64,000 nt of DNA from contig NC_134397.1 of the NCBI RefSeq assembly GCF_050003625.1, positions 151,982,691-152,046,690 on the forward strand, read 5' to 3'. Below, in pieces: positions 45,687-58,129 of the stretch; the first letter of the stretch is position 1, and each line of letters opens with the position of its first letter. The notes under the pieces are model-generated. The model did not search any database. It saw nothing but the letters and a program-made list of their open reading frames with translations, and was not told where the DNA came from. The translations under genes and the position numbers were made by a program. This DNA comes from Haematobia irritans. Its lineage: Eukaryota; Arthropoda; Insecta; Diptera; Muscidae.

Positions 45687-47597
45687 ACAAGTATATACGG
45701 CCGTAAGTTCGGCCTGGCCGAATCTTATGTACCCTCCACCATGGATTGCGTAGAAACTTCTAGGAAAGACTGTCATCCACAATGTAATTACTTGGATTGT
45801 TGTAATACTTACCGATGGAAAGGTATCTTAAAACTTCTTAACGTCGCTTTCTAAATTGTGAGTTAGTCCATACGTGGTATATATTAGACAAAAAAGGTAT
45901 GTATACACGCTCACAAAAAATCGCTTCTGTAACATATACTCCCAAACATTTTTTGCTTCAAGCATATACATTTTTGGGTATTGCCCAAACATTTATATGT
46001 TTGATCTCTTCCAATATATAATATTTTTGAAAGCATATTGGTCTAAACAATATATGTTTGGGTAGTCGAAGTTCCAAACATTTTGTATTTTTGCATCCAA
46101 ATTCAATAATGTTGTCTTCCAAAAAACAATATGTTATTATGTGAACATATAATATGTTTGGAAGCATTTTGCACCCAAAAATATTATATGCTTAAAAAAA
46201 ATTCTCCCAAACAATATTGTGCTCAAAATTTTATTTATTTATTTATATATTTACAATCATAATGAATTATGAAAATAAACAGGTAATATAGGTGCTAAAA
46301 ACATAGGTTTTCGACCTGAATGCTCAAAATTTTGTTTCTGCCTAATTGTATATTCCCCCACATCTTTCTGACTTCCACGAGATTTTTTAGTTCTTAGCAC
46401 CTTTTTCTGTAATACACACATTGTAGAAGAAATTATTCAATTGTATAATTTTTTTTTATTTTAATTTTACCTTTTGCCGGACGGGGATTCGAACAGCGGA
46501 CCACACAGTTTGTAAGGATCAAAGAAGTAGCTTGGGCAATTGATCGCCCAAGGAAAAATAAAATGTTAATTTTGTAATAACAAGCAACAACCACCAACTT
46601 AATTCAATATCGCTCCCTGTTAAATAGCGCTCCAAGCTACTAAACACATATATGTTTATAGGCTATTTCTAAATTAATATATGTTTGCATCCAAGCATAT
46701 TATATTTACAAACATTTTATGTCCCAAACATAATATGTTCTAACATATTAACATATATGTCCCAAACATGTTATGCTAGTTTATGAACATTATATGCTTG
46801 CACTCAAAAATATTGTGTTTAAAAATTTGTGTTCCAAACATATAATGTTTATAGCCAAACATATGAAAAACAGTCTTTTTCATCCGTGTAGGTAAGTCAA
46901 CAAATAATTGTGTATCGATATGGACTTTTGCAGCATGGTACTTAAAGAGCCAGAATATGGGGGTCGCTTATATGGGTCCTATATACAATTATGAACTTGA
47001 TATGGACCAATTTTTGTGTGAATTGTGATCGATTTATCTGAAGGCTATATATAACTATAGACCGATATGGACCTAGTTAGGCATGGTTGTTAACGGTCAT
47101 ATACTAGCACTATGTACCAAATTTCAACTGACCCGGATGAAATTTGTTCCTCCAAGGGGCTCCAAAACCAAATTTTGGGATCGGTCTATATTGGGGCAAT
47201 ATATAATTATGGACTGATACGAATACCTGCATGGTTGTTAGAGACCATATACTAACACCATGTACTAAATTTCAGCCGGATCGGATGAAATTTGCTTGTC
47301 TCCGCAAGCCAAATCTTGGGATCGGTTTATATGGGGGCTATATATAATTATGGACCGATGTGGACCATTTTTTTCAGCTGGGTCGGATGATATTTGCTTC
47401 TCTTTATAATGGGGCTATACGTAAAAGTGGGCCGATATGGCCCATTTGCAATACCATCCGACCTACATCAATAGCAACTACTTGTGCCAGGTTTCAAGTT
47501 GATAGCTTGTTTTAACAGATGGACGGACGGACATGCTTAGATCGACTCAGAGTTTCACCACGACCCAGAATATATATACTTTACGGGGTCTTAGAGC
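45687..47597 (+). mobile_element. Type 1 element with family A insertion, right tip lost
   Basis: Left end ACAAGTATATACGGCCG, TTCGGCCTGGCCGAA, TACCCTCCACCATGG. After the insertion the modules run 46893-47440, then the right end (GATGGACGGACGGACATG, ATATATATAC) to GGTCTTAGAGC at 47597. There a SINE tail replaces the last 110 bases including the hairpin. Confidence 0.83.
45906..46888 (+). mobile_element. Family A element, twin of 18725-19702
   Basis: Nearly identical to 18725-19702 along its whole length, with TA at 45904-45905 and 46889-46890. It sits at the equivalent TA of the type 1 left region (between GGTATG and GGTAAGT), but relative to the host it points the other way. Confidence 0.88.
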
Positions 47598-47735
47598 ATC
47601 CCTTGTCATTGAGCTAAACATAGAATCAGTCAGCAATCAGTGATAAGAGAGAAGTTCACCACTGGTATCACAATGGGCTGAATAGTCTAAATGAGCCTGA
47701 AATATTGGGCTGCTACTATAACTAACCTAACCTAT
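47598..47735 (+). mobile_element. SINE tail fragment
   Basis: CCCTTGTCATTGAGCTAAAC, AGTGATAAGAGAGAAGTTCACC, GGTATCACAATGGGCTGAATA and TAACTAACCTAACCTA: the last third of the SINE, 5'-truncated as often seen for retroposed copies. Confidence 0.85.
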
Positions 47736-48058
47736 GGTAAAATTTTGGAAAATCGGGCGATACATATATATTTGAGCTATATCTAAATTTGATCCGATTT
47801 TTTGCAAATTCAATAGTATTCGTCCTTGTGCCAGGAAACGCCATGTACCAAATTTTCGCCAAAATCGCTTAATAATTGCGACATTCGAACAACAAATACA
47901 TGGACACACGGACAAGCACCAAGGGGTAGATTGACTCAGGAGATGATTCTGAGCCGATCGGTATATACTTTATAGGGTCTAAAATCAATATTGCTGGTAG
48001 ATAAATGTTGTACACAAATTTATTATATCCTGACTATGTGGTTTAGGATATAAAAAAA
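47736..48058 (+). mobile_element. Type 3 fragment (module and right end)
   Basis: GGAAAATCGGGCGATACATA, GAGCTATATCTAAATTTGATCC (module), then CAACAAATACATGGACACACG, GATGATTCTGAGCCGATCGG core and hairpin TATCCTGACTATGTGGTTTAGGATATA at 48026-48052. The stem has drifted (GGATATA for GGGTATA) but stays self-complementary. Confidence 0.75.
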
Positions 48059-49687
48059 TAATTTTTCTTTATTTTACTGTATATAAAATACAGGAAGGAC
48101 AAACAAAAGGATGGAAAATTTATTCGCAGTCAAATATTTGTAAAACGTTTTTATGAGAGGTAAAATTCAAACAATTAAGAAAAACTATTTTTTAAGTTTT
48201 TCTTATTTTTTAAAGAAATGCGAAATACTGAACTAGCATCACATCTGAAGAAATAAATCGAAATCGAGCAAGCGAAAGCTTAAATTCTACCAACTCTCAA
48301 TTTTTGATACATATTAATTTTCAATGTTTTAAAAATATTTGTATAATTAGATATTTGTTTTCTTTCTTTTTAGGTAAGTTCCAAAGAAAATTGTAATTTA
48401 ATTGGCAATTTTGTCAACCGTAAGTATATCATTGGAAAATTTGCTACCCATCTAAAGCTTTCAACTCATCCACAATTTTCGTTTCATGATATCTCGTCAG
48501 ACGCTAAACAAACAAGAAAACCCCAAAAACATTTACAGCGGCTACAGTTAGAAAAGAAAACAAAAAACAGTCTCCCTCGCCAAATATGGCGAGAATTTAT
48601 TTACTCAGAAAAAATATTTCAAAGTGTACTTTTTGGGATAATTATTTATTTTGATATCATGTCATGGGCAAAGCAAAATGAAGCTCCAAAATGAAATTGA
48701 AACCACAAGCAAAGTAACAAAAAAATATATATGAAACTGGCACTGGCACCATAGTCAAACAGAAAAAAAACGGAGACCATATTACCCAGAGCATTAGGTT
48801 TGGTGCCATGGGTGCCTATTTCAAATGACTATCTATATAAAAAAATTGGCGTAATTTGGCTAAGGCTGTCTTGCAATGAGTAAAAAGCAAAAGAGAACCA
48901 ACCGCATTAAATAAATATTCCAAGAAAAGTAGTTACTTGTTCTAACCATTTTTCACCAGACAAAATGTTGGCAAAAGTCTATGGACACTTTAGGCTATGC
49001 AAAATGTCTATGGCAATATTGGCCTAACAAAATATTTGGGAGTATATTCAAATTTGGGTCCATTTTTTAAAGAGCTCGTTTTGTAATTTATTATGTAAGG
49101 AACATCTATAATATTGGAAATTTTATAAATATTTGCTGCTCGGTATTGAATTGCTGTTCGACTAAAATATTGCTATACAAATCGGTGTGTGAAAATCCGA
49201 TTTGATCAAAATACCTCAACTGAAATTGTAATAGATTTTCAAAAACTTCGTACAAGAAGTCTTGGTCGTGAGCATGATTTTCCAAAAAAAAAATTATAAT
49301 AAAAAATTTCAATCTAGCTACCAATATTGAGTATTTTGATGGGGTGTGTTGTGTATTGTGTACATTTTGAATACGATCTATGTAGGAAGGTAGATAAGAA
49401 TCGTCCCGTCTGTACTGTCGACCTTATTTACTTGTTTCCATACATTTGGTTTATGATATACGTCCCACTTATTCAATGAATAAAATTGTCAATTCTGTCA
49501 TCGTCATCTTGAGAAATATACTCCTCTTATTTTCCTCCCAAAAATTATATTTATTCATTAGAGTTTCAACCAAATTTTATAAACTCTTGTGTTAATTAGA
49601 TTGTACCGAAAAAAATACCAAAGAGTATTTTGGAAGTTACCATACGCTGAAATAGCAAAATATTTCCAATTAATTAAAATTTCAATC
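48059..49687. other. No gene or known repeat seen
   Basis: The longest stretch of apparently unique DNA (about 1.6 kb). AT-rich, stops in all frames, no recognisable protein. It could be host intergenic or intronic DNA. Confidence 0.5.
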
Positions 49688-49832
49688 AAACACCAATAAC
49701 AACTACTTGTGCCAAGTTTCAGGTCGATAGTGTCTTTCTTCGAATGTTAGCATCATTTCAGCGGACGAACGGACGGACATCGCTATATCAGCTCAGATTT
49801 TTACCACGAGCCAGAATATATATACACCTTGA
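49688..49832 (+). mobile_element. Type 1 right-end fragment
   Basis: CACCAATAACAACTACTTGTGCC, GACGAACGGACGGACATCG and CGAGCCAGAATATATATAC are the type 1 core with both proto-microsatellites. Truncated on both sides; SINE sequence follows. Confidence 0.75.
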
Positions 49833-50262
49833 ATACACAGGGTCATGGGTTCAAACCCAGTTTCGACCCAACGCCAGTAACACTACACACAAAAAATTTT
49901 TTTTCTGATTCAATCACGAAATTAGTTGATCCAATTAATTTTTAATTGAAATGTCTTTAATCACAGAAATGATAGTATCAATTAAAAAAATAATTGAAGG
50001 CCAATTAAAAAGTTAATTGATCCAATTAAAAAATTAATTGATACTATTATTTTTGTGATTGATTTTTGTTTCAATTAAAAAATTTGTTGAATCGATTAAA
50101 TTTTTAATTGAATATTTTTTAAAACTCAATTAAAATTTTAATTGGAAAATTTTTCGTGAAATTTTTTTGTATGTAGTGACATTTCTGAGTGTTTCGAAGT
50201 TTCTCTAAGTGGTTTCACTACCACGGGGAAAGCCGTTCGGTCTCTGCAACCACGGTTGCCTC
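49833..50262 (+). mobile_element. SINE fragment split by a family E element
   Basis: Left piece 49833-49885 (ACACAGGGTCATGGGTTCAA, CCCAGTTTCGACCCAACGCC, AGTAACAC) and right piece 50174-50262 (GTGACATTTCTGAGTGTTTC, CTAAGTGGTTTCACTACCAC, GCCGTTCGGTCTC) are consecutive parts of the SINE. Head and tail are missing, and a 29-bp array starts straight after. Confidence 0.82.
49886..50173. mobile_element. Family E short copy
   Basis: Left end CACACAAAAAATTTTTTTTC, right end (minus) CATACAAAAAAATTTCACG, TA at 49884-49885 and 50174-50175. Its position inside a recognisable SINE proves the insertion and target duplication. 288 bp, full of AATTAATTGAT-type words. Confidence 0.9.
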
Positions 50263-52345
50263 TCGAGCCAAAAATAATCTACCAAAAAAACTATCAAACA
50301 AAAATTTTTTTCCAAAATTTTATTTCTATACAAAATTTTTTCAAAATTTTATTTCCATAGAAAATTTTGTCAACATTTTATTTCTATAGAAAATTTTGTC
50401 AAAATTTTATTTCTATAGAAAATTTTGTCAAATTTTTTTTTTATAGAAAATTTTGTCAAAATCTTATTTCTATAGAAAATTTTGTCAAAAATTTATTTCT
50501 ATAGAAAATTTTGTCAAAACTTTTATTTCTATAGAAAATTGTGTCAAACTTTTATTTCTATAGAAAATTTTGTCACAATTTTATTTCTATAGAAAATTTT
50601 GTCAAATCTTTTATTTGTATAGAAAATTTTGTCAAAATTTTATTTCTATAGAAAATTTTGTCAAAATTTTATTTCTATAGAAAATTTTGTCAAAATTTTA
50701 TTTCTCTAGAAAATTGTGTCAAAATTTCTATAAATTTAAATTTATTTCCATAGAAAATTGTGTCAAAATTTCTATAAATTTAAATTTATTTCTATAGAAA
50801 ATTTTGTCAATTTTTTTTCTATAGAAAATTTTTACAATTTTTTTTCTATAGAAAATTTTGTCAAAATTTTATTTCTATGGAAAATTTTGTCAAAATTTTA
50901 TTTCCATAGAAAATTGTGTCAAACTTTTATTTCCATAGAAAATTGTGTCAAACTTTTATTTCTCTAGAAAATTGTGTCAAAATTTTATTTCTATAGAAAA
51001 TTTTGTCAAAATTTTATTTCTATAGAAAATTTTGTCAACGTTTTATTTTTATAGAAAATTTTGTCAAAATTTTATTTCTATAGAAAATTTTGTCAAAACT
51101 TTTATTGCTATAGAAAATTTTGTCAAAATTTTATTGCTATAGAAAATTTTGTTAAATTTTATTTCTATAGAAAATTTTGTCAAAATTTTATTTCTATAGA
51201 AAATTTTGTCAAAATTTTATTGCTATAGAAAATTTTGTTAAATTTTATTTCCATAGAAAATTGTGTCAAACTTTTATTTCCATAGAAAATTGTGTCAAAA
51301 TTTCTATAAATTTAAATTTATTTCTATAGAAAATTTTGTCAATTTTTTTTCTATAGAAAATTTTTACAATTTTTTTTCTATAGAAAATTTTGTCAAAATT
51401 TTATTTCTATGGAAAATTTTGTCAAAATTTTATTTCCATAGAAAATTGTGTCAAACTTTTATTTCCATAGAAAATTGTGTCAAACTTTTATTTCTCTAGA
51501 AAATTGTGTCAAAATTTTATTTCTATAGAAAATTTTGTCAAAATTTTATTTCTATAGAAAATTTTGTCAACGTTTTATTTTTATAGAAAATTTTGTCAAA
51601 ATTTTATTTCTATAGAAAATTTTGTCAAAACTTTTATTGCTATAGAAAATTTTGTCAAAATTTTATTGCTATAGAAAATTTTGTTAAATTTTATTTCTAT
51701 AGAAAATTTTGTCAAAATTTTATTTCTATAGAACATTTTGTCAAAACTTTTATTGCTATAGAAAATGTTGTCAAAATTTTATTTCTATAAAAAAGTTTGT
51801 CAAAATTTTATTTCTATAAAAAAGTTTGTCAAAATGTTATTTCTATAGAAAAATTTGTCAAAATTTTATTTCTATAGAAAATTTTGTCAAAATTTTATTT
51901 CTATAGAAAATTTTGTCAACATTTTATTTCTATAGAAAATTTTGTCAAAATTTTATTTCTATAGAAAATTTTGTCAAAACTTTTATTTCTATAGAAAATT
52001 TTGTAAAAATTTTATTTCGATAGAAAATTTTGTCAAAATTTTATTTCTATAGAAAATTTTGTCAAAATTTTATTTCTATAAATTTAAATTTATTTCTATA
52101 GAAAATTTTGTCAAATTTTATTTCTATAGAAAATTTTGTCAAAATTTTATTTCTATGGAAAATTTTGTCAAAATTTTATTTCAATGGAAAATTTTGTCAA
52201 AAGTTTATTTCTATGGAAAATTTTGTCAAAATTTGAGTTCTATAGAAAATTTTTGAAATATTTATATCTACTTGAAATTTTTGTCGAAATTTTATTTCTA
52301 TAGAAAATTTTGTCAAAATTTTATTTCTATAGAAAAATACATAAA
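50263..52345. repeat. Large 29-bp palindromic array, about 70 units
   Basis: Unit AAAATTTTATTTCTATAG + AAAATTTTGTC (29 bp) contains a 12-bp palindrome TTTCTATAGAAA flanked by two AAAATTTT palindromes. It starts after GGTTGCCTCTCGAGCC and CAAAAATAATCTACC, the same boundary seen inside type 1 elements. A higher-order duplication with a 532-bp shift covers about 50746-51230 and 51278-51762, keeping private variants (a TCTATAAATTTAAATTTA unit, CAACGTTTTATTTTTATAG). Open frames through it are repeat artefacts. Confidence 0.93.
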
Positions 52346-52724
52346 ACACCTATTTTCAAAATCTATCAAAACATCAAGAGTTTTACCAAGAAAGAAATTT
52401 GCTGATATTTTTATTCATTTAAAAGTTACAGATTTTTTCCAAAAAATCGATTTGGAACAATATGCATCTTATAATATCGATTTCCGATTTTATAATCTAT
52501 CTCAAGTCAAGAAAATGGGTTATATTGGTCCACGTTTTGATATAACCTCAATATAAACCGAAACCCGTTTTGGTTTCTTGATCGTCTAGACGTCACAATT
52601 TGTATACGATTTGCCTGAAATTAGAAATAAGGGCTAAATAGAGAAATATGACTACTTCACTTCTGGGATTCTGGATAAGACAAGTTTTAGCCGATTTGAT
52701 CCATGTTTTGGTGTAGTCACCATA
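52346..52724 (-). mobile_element. Type 2-like remnant
   Basis: AATATCGATTTCCGATTTTATA, GGGTTATATTGGTCCACGTTTT and GATATAACCTCAATATAAACC resemble the type 2 right end and body on minus (compare 15730-15930). No termini remain. Confidence 0.5.
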
Positions 52725-52960
52725 CACGCAGAGAAGGAATATGATCACCTCAAACATGTTTAGAGAAGAAAAAGTTATTTTTTGGTCGGGAAACATTGTA
52801 TATTGTTCTTTTCTCGTCAAATATATACATGGTTACTGAAATCAGATACATAACTTCCGAGAAAATAATATAGCGACAATCACGTTACATGTTCTCCGTC
52901 TAAAAATAACAAACTTGCTTTTCAAAAATATGTTTTGTGGTGATCATATTCCTTCTCTGC
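52725..52960. mobile_element. Family B short copy
   Basis: CACGCAGAGAAGGAATATGATCACC at the left (52725) and its inverted copy GGTGATCATATTCCTTCTCTGC at the right (52939-52960): about 22 bp of perfect terminal complement. TA precedes the left end (52723-52724); the right tip is replaced by family C sequence. Confidence 0.85.
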
Positions 52961-53170
52961 ACTCAAAAAAAGTTTATTGGATCCAAAGATTTTGATCTTC
53001 CCTTAAGGAATTTGGTATTGATTCCGAGCCAAAGATGCGGCTTCTTCAAAATAAAGAAATTTTTTAGCGACCTATCTGGCTTTAAATCAAGGACCAATAA
53101 AATTAAAATTAGGATACATATTTCATTTATCAAATTTTCCTTCTCTTTTGGCGGTTTATTAATAAAAGTA
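52961..53170 (+). mobile_element. Family C fragment
   Basis: CTCAAAAAAAGTTTATTGG, ATCCAAAGATTTTGATCTTCC and GGTATTGATTCCGAGCCAAAG match 55643-55730. A family A element inserts at its right side. Confidence 0.65.
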
Positions 53171-53618
53171 CACCCTCAAATATAATCGCTTCGGTAACAT
53201 ATACCCCAAACATATTTTGCTTTAAGCATATATGTTTTCAGGATTCGTCCAAACAAAATATTGTTTGTAGTGTTCAAACATATTATGTTTCATCTTAGGC
53301 ATACATTGGTAGAAAACTATTTAATGAAATTTTCTTTGTGTGGATATATTTTTAAGGCGCCACTGTCTAGGTATCTCTTTCTAAACACATATATGTTTAT
53401 AGGCTATTTCCCATCTAATATATGTTTGCATCTAAGCATATTATATTTACAAACAGTTTATGTCCCAAACATAATATGTTTTAACATATTAACATATATG
53501 TCCCAAATATGTTATGCTAGTTTATAATATTTATGAACATAATATACATAATAAATTTGAGTTCCAAACATGTAACTTTTACACCCAAACTTATGAAAAA
53601 CACTCTTTTTCGTCCGTG
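53171..53618 (+). mobile_element. Family A short copy
   Basis: CACCCTCAAATATAATCGC to CTCTTTTTCGTCCGTG with TA at 53169-53170 and 53619-53620. It lacks the tRNA-like segments present in longer copies; AACATATT and CCAAACATA words fill it. 448 bp. Confidence 0.85.
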
Positions 53619-54090
53619 TACTCACGTACAAACAAATACCAATTTAAAAATCCAAATTATAACGGACACTTTAAAGTAAAAAATGCTTTCTTAATTCCAA
53701 AATAGACTTTGAACTAAATACGCTAAATTTTCAAAATAAGTCTTAGCCTATATTTGAAGCGTTTTTATCTTATATCTATAGTTTCAAAATTTCAGTTAAT
53801 TTAGGGACCATTTCTTTAAATCAAACATGTGTTTTTTTACTTTAAGGAAAATTAGCCTTAGTTCACAGACATGCGACTTTAATGGAGGGACGCAAATTCA
53901 CAAAATGTATGTCCTAAATTTAATGAAAACAATTTTTGAAGCAAAGATTATAAACTTTATTTTAATTAAAATTTCATTATTTTAAAGAAATTTTTCCTTA
54001 ATATTTCGTAAGTTTCGCATACTATAATTTAGGTTGCGTAATCTTTAATACGAGTATTACGAAAATATTTTTTTAGTGTGTGTCTATAAA
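53619..54090 (+). repeat. Diverged dispersed repeat
   Basis: AAAATCCAAATTATAACGG, GAAGCGTTTTTATCTTA, ATTAAAATTTCATTATTTTAAAG and GTTGCGTAATCTTTAATA are shared in the same order with 35080-35440 and 36370-36690. No ends can be defined. It may be the remainder of a family C-like element. Confidence 0.55.
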
Positions 54091-55360
54091 GCGATTTTCC
54101 TATGTAATATAGGCCTCTAACTAAGTAATTGTTTTTCCGATTTGTCTGCAATTGAAAATTTAGATGTTTTCAAGATTGAAAATTTAGAGGTATGTTCGAT
54201 ATACCCCTCATGTACACCGGTCTCCCGATTTGACTTCACTGAAAAATTTTACTTTTGCTTAAGTTCACACTAATACATTAAAGAAATAACACAATATATA
54301 TATGCATATGTATGTATACAATTTGCCAAATAAACTTAATTACAGTTATTTATTTACGAGCAAATATTCCTTGCCTTCACGCTACACAAATACTAATACA
54401 TATTGAAAGAAACACGAGCACACATATGCATTGAAATACTCACGCTTACACAAATACATTAACCCACATTACTCGAACAAGAAAATCATTTAAAATTTAA
54501 TGAATGACTCAAGTACCGGAAAAGAGCGACGAACGGAAATAAAACCAAAAACCACGCAAAAAAACGTACTCAGCAATGACAAGTAAACAGAGCGCACAAA
54601 TTGTTGAATGGGACGTGAACCTTTTGAGGGTATATTCATCGTTCTTAGTTCGAGAGCTCGAGAGCTTGGTTTTATGATACAATTGCTGTTAATTTTTTCT
54701 GGTTTCATTTCTTTGGTAGATGACAGTTAAATAATAATAAACAACAACAAAAATATCCTCATTTCGAACCACAACAAAATTCAAATCACTGGGTGTTGGG
54801 TGGTAAAAATGTTTTATGTTTACGCAATGAATTCAAATGAAGGCATATTCAGCAAGTGGGTATGCAAAAAAAAAAACGATGAGAGTTTCTTTATTTTATT
54901 TTTTTTTTTTTTTGTATCTTATCTTAATGTTTTTAGGCAAAGACGATGTATATTTTAATTCTGAAGTAAATATGGGTGTGTTTTATTCTCTATACTATGT
55001 CAATGTGAAATATTTTGGCAATTACACTTGGAAAAAAGGAAAAAAGGAACCAATATTAATCCCCAATTATTTCAACCAGCTGGGGGAAATACTAACACAC
55101 CCCTCTTGTCTTTTTTGGCTTTACGATTTATTCATTGGCTTAATTAAAATTTTCTGTGGTGGTCTTGACAAATTATTTCCAATTACCCCAACTTTTTCTT
55201 GGATAATTCTTAAAATTTATAGATTTTTTATAGCACTGCCTTCAAAAATATGTATTCAAAGTTTTCACTTCCGAAATGTTCTATGAACTGTATATGAAAT
55301 ACAACCCAAAATATAAAATATAAGCAGAATGAACAACATGTAAATAAAAAACAATATGAA
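54091..55360. other. No gene accepted; one 149-codon open frame
   Basis: 54091-54240 resembles decayed type 2 body. An open frame at 54837-55286 (plus) begins MKAYSASGYAKKK and has an F/Y/L-rich hydrophobic stretch encoded by a T-run. It has no recognisable domain, a biased composition and no splice or promoter context, so I treat it as chance. Confidence 0.45.
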
Positions 55361-55642
55361 ACAAGTATATACGGCCGTAAGTTCGGCCAGGCCGAATCTT
55401 ATGTACCCTCCACCATGGATTGCGCAGAAACTTCTACGAAAGACTGTCATCCACAATCGAATTACTTGGGTTGTGGTATCTTAAAACTTCTTAACATCGT
55501 TTTCTAAATTGTGAGTTAGTCCATACGTGGTATATATTAGACAAAAAAGTTATGTATAGTTAAGTCTACAAATAATTACTAATCGATGTGGACTTTTTGC
55601 ACGGTACGTAGAGAGCCAGAATTGAAATATGGGGGTCGCTTA

Positions 55643-56089
55643 CACTGAAAAAAAAGCATGTCCGGATCCAAAGATTTTGTCTTTACTTTAAAAAATTTGG
55701 TATTAATTCCGAGCCAAAGAAGCAGAGAATACAAGTAAGGATACTTTTAAGACACAATTCTCTTTTAAATTTAGGCTTTGTGTTCTTGCTTCTAGGAAGC
55801 AAATTTTAATTTTTCGTTTTTTCAGGTATTTTTCTTCATATGCTATCAAAGTCCTTTAAAAACGAGTTAACGACAACTTTATTTTCCAAACTCAGACTCG
55901 ACATCCAGTAGAAATTATGCTATGTTTCAAGTAAAAAACGTCTTTAATAAAAAGTGTTTTGCTTTGTAGTCAAGATGCAAAAAGACAACAAATTTAAAGA
56001 CAATTTCATTAATTTTAAAGAATTTTTCTGAATTTTTAAAGTCATGAAGACATGAAATCTTTGACCTCACGACAATATTTTTTTCAGTG
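55643..56089. mobile_element. Family C element, complete, 447 bp
   Basis: Left end CACTGAAAAAAAAGCATG and right end (minus) CACTGAAAAAAATATTG, TA at 55641-55642 and 56090-56091, inside type 1 sequence (GGGGGTCGCT before, TATGGGGGC after). Reference copy for fragments at 20836, 22093, 52961 and 62782. Confidence 0.88.
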
Positions 56090-58129
56090 TATATGGGGGC
56101 TATATACAATTATGAACTTAATATGGACCAATGTTTGTGTGATTGGAAATCGATTTATCTGAGGGATACATATAACTATAGACCGATATGGACCTAGTTA
56201 GGCATGGTTGTTAACGACCATATACTAGCACAATCATTGGCGGAGCTAGAAATTTTCTCTGGGGGGGGCTATGCCCCCCCCCAGACATCCTTCAAAATTT
56301 TGTCGAAATTTCCGAAGCGATAAATTACCCCTATTGATAAAACTATACATCCTCAATTTTATTGCGGTGTTAAAGGTAATATGCAGCAAAATCAATCAAA
56401 AACAAAAAACTCAATCGCAAAAATTAGTTGTATTAATTAATTTTTTAATTGGCTTTGATGATTGATACTATCATTTTTTTTTTTGATTGAATACATTTCA
56501 ATTAAAAACCAGTAAGTAAAGTCTAAAGCCGGGCGGAGCCGACTATATTATACCCTTCACCACTATGTAGACAAACATTTGTGTTACCATCTCAACTACT
56601 TAAAATTTCCTGGGAGCTATATAAAGGTTTGCATTTCCAGATACAAATACTTTTAATGGAAACAATTTTTTGTACTTCTACAAAAACTCTAGAATTAAAA
56701 TTTAAATCGGCTAACGCCCTGGGATGATACACAATGTTAGTAAAAAATATGGGAAATATGAAGCGAGAGAAATTTTAATGCAATTGTACAAAAGAGATTT
56801 ATGATTTTTCAGGCGATACATATGTATTCGAGATATAGGACAATTAGAGTAATATTTACAATTTTTGCTACTCAGCAGTGGCGATTTTACAAGGATATTG
56901 GGTAGATCTCGCCAAGATATGTGTAGGGCGACTTGGAGCCTTATTTAAAACTCATCCGTTCTGTGGAAATTTTGGCATTGCAGTGTGTAGGATATGGCTA
57001 AGATATGGGGAAATCATCACAGAATTTTGTGTAAGCTGTGAGAATTTTGGCCATATTTGTATTCTCTGTGGAAACTATCCAGTCAATTGGAGGAAAATCC
57101 CATTGAAAATGGGTCTAAAATATGAAACAGTCGACCATATTTCCCCAACTCTGGTGTACGTATATATGGGAGCTATATACAATCTGAACCGATTTTGACT
57201 AAATTTGACATGTATAGTTAGAATAATAATTCTGCTATCTATGCGAAATTTCACGTAAATGGGAGTATAACTTTGGCCCCCCTGGTCACATGAGTGCAAA
57301 TCGGACGGGAGATATATATGGGAGCCATATCTAAATCTGAATCGATTTCAACCAAATTTGGCACAATTACCTATACTACTAAACGTACTCCTTGTGCGAA
57401 ATTTGAAGCAAATCACGGCAAATCTCTGGCTTTTGTGGCCATATAAGTTCAAATCGGACGAAAGATATATATGCGATCTATATCTAAATTTGAATCGATT
57501 TCAATCAAGCATTGGTAGAATGCCAATTCTACCCTCTGTGCAAAATTTCATGAAGATCGGTAGTAAACTTTGGGCTCTGTGGTCATATGAGTCTAAATCG
57601 GACGAAAGATATATATGGTAGCTATATCTAAATCTGAACCGATTTGGCTGATATTTTGCAAGATTTGCGAGATTCATTAAATATTTGGATGTACGGTATT
57701 TCAAGAAAATCGGTTGATAAACACGCTAACTATGACCACATCGTACACACAAAAAAAATTTTTTTGATTTCAATCACGAAAATCGCGGATTCAATCATTT
57801 TTTTAATTGAAATGTCTTCAATCACGAAAATGATAGTATCAATCACCCATTTTGATTGAAAACCAACACGATTTTCAATTAAAAATTTAATTGACTTTTG
57901 TAACGGAATCAATTAATTGTGTGATTGAATCAATTAAAAACGTGATTGATTTTTAACATAAAATTCAATCACAGTTTTAATTGAATCAATTAAAATTTTA
58001 ATTAATTTCGCGACAAAAATCAATCAACTATTTGATTCATTCAATTAAATAATTAATTGAAATTGGCTATAAATTTCAATCAAAAAATTTATATATTGCG
58101 CCCCCAAAATCGTATTTAGTTTTATTTGA

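Noticed and set aside
50189..52256. Several F/I/K-rich frames in the 29-bp array
   Set aside because: They repeat the words SIENFVK and YRKFCQN because the unit is short and AT-rich; they change frame with indels and have no non-repeat part.
54837..55286. 149-codon open frame as a membrane protein gene
   Set aside because: The hydrophobic stretch comes from a T-run, composition is extreme, there is no recognisable domain, and a type 1 element starts 75 bases later. Nothing supports a gene.
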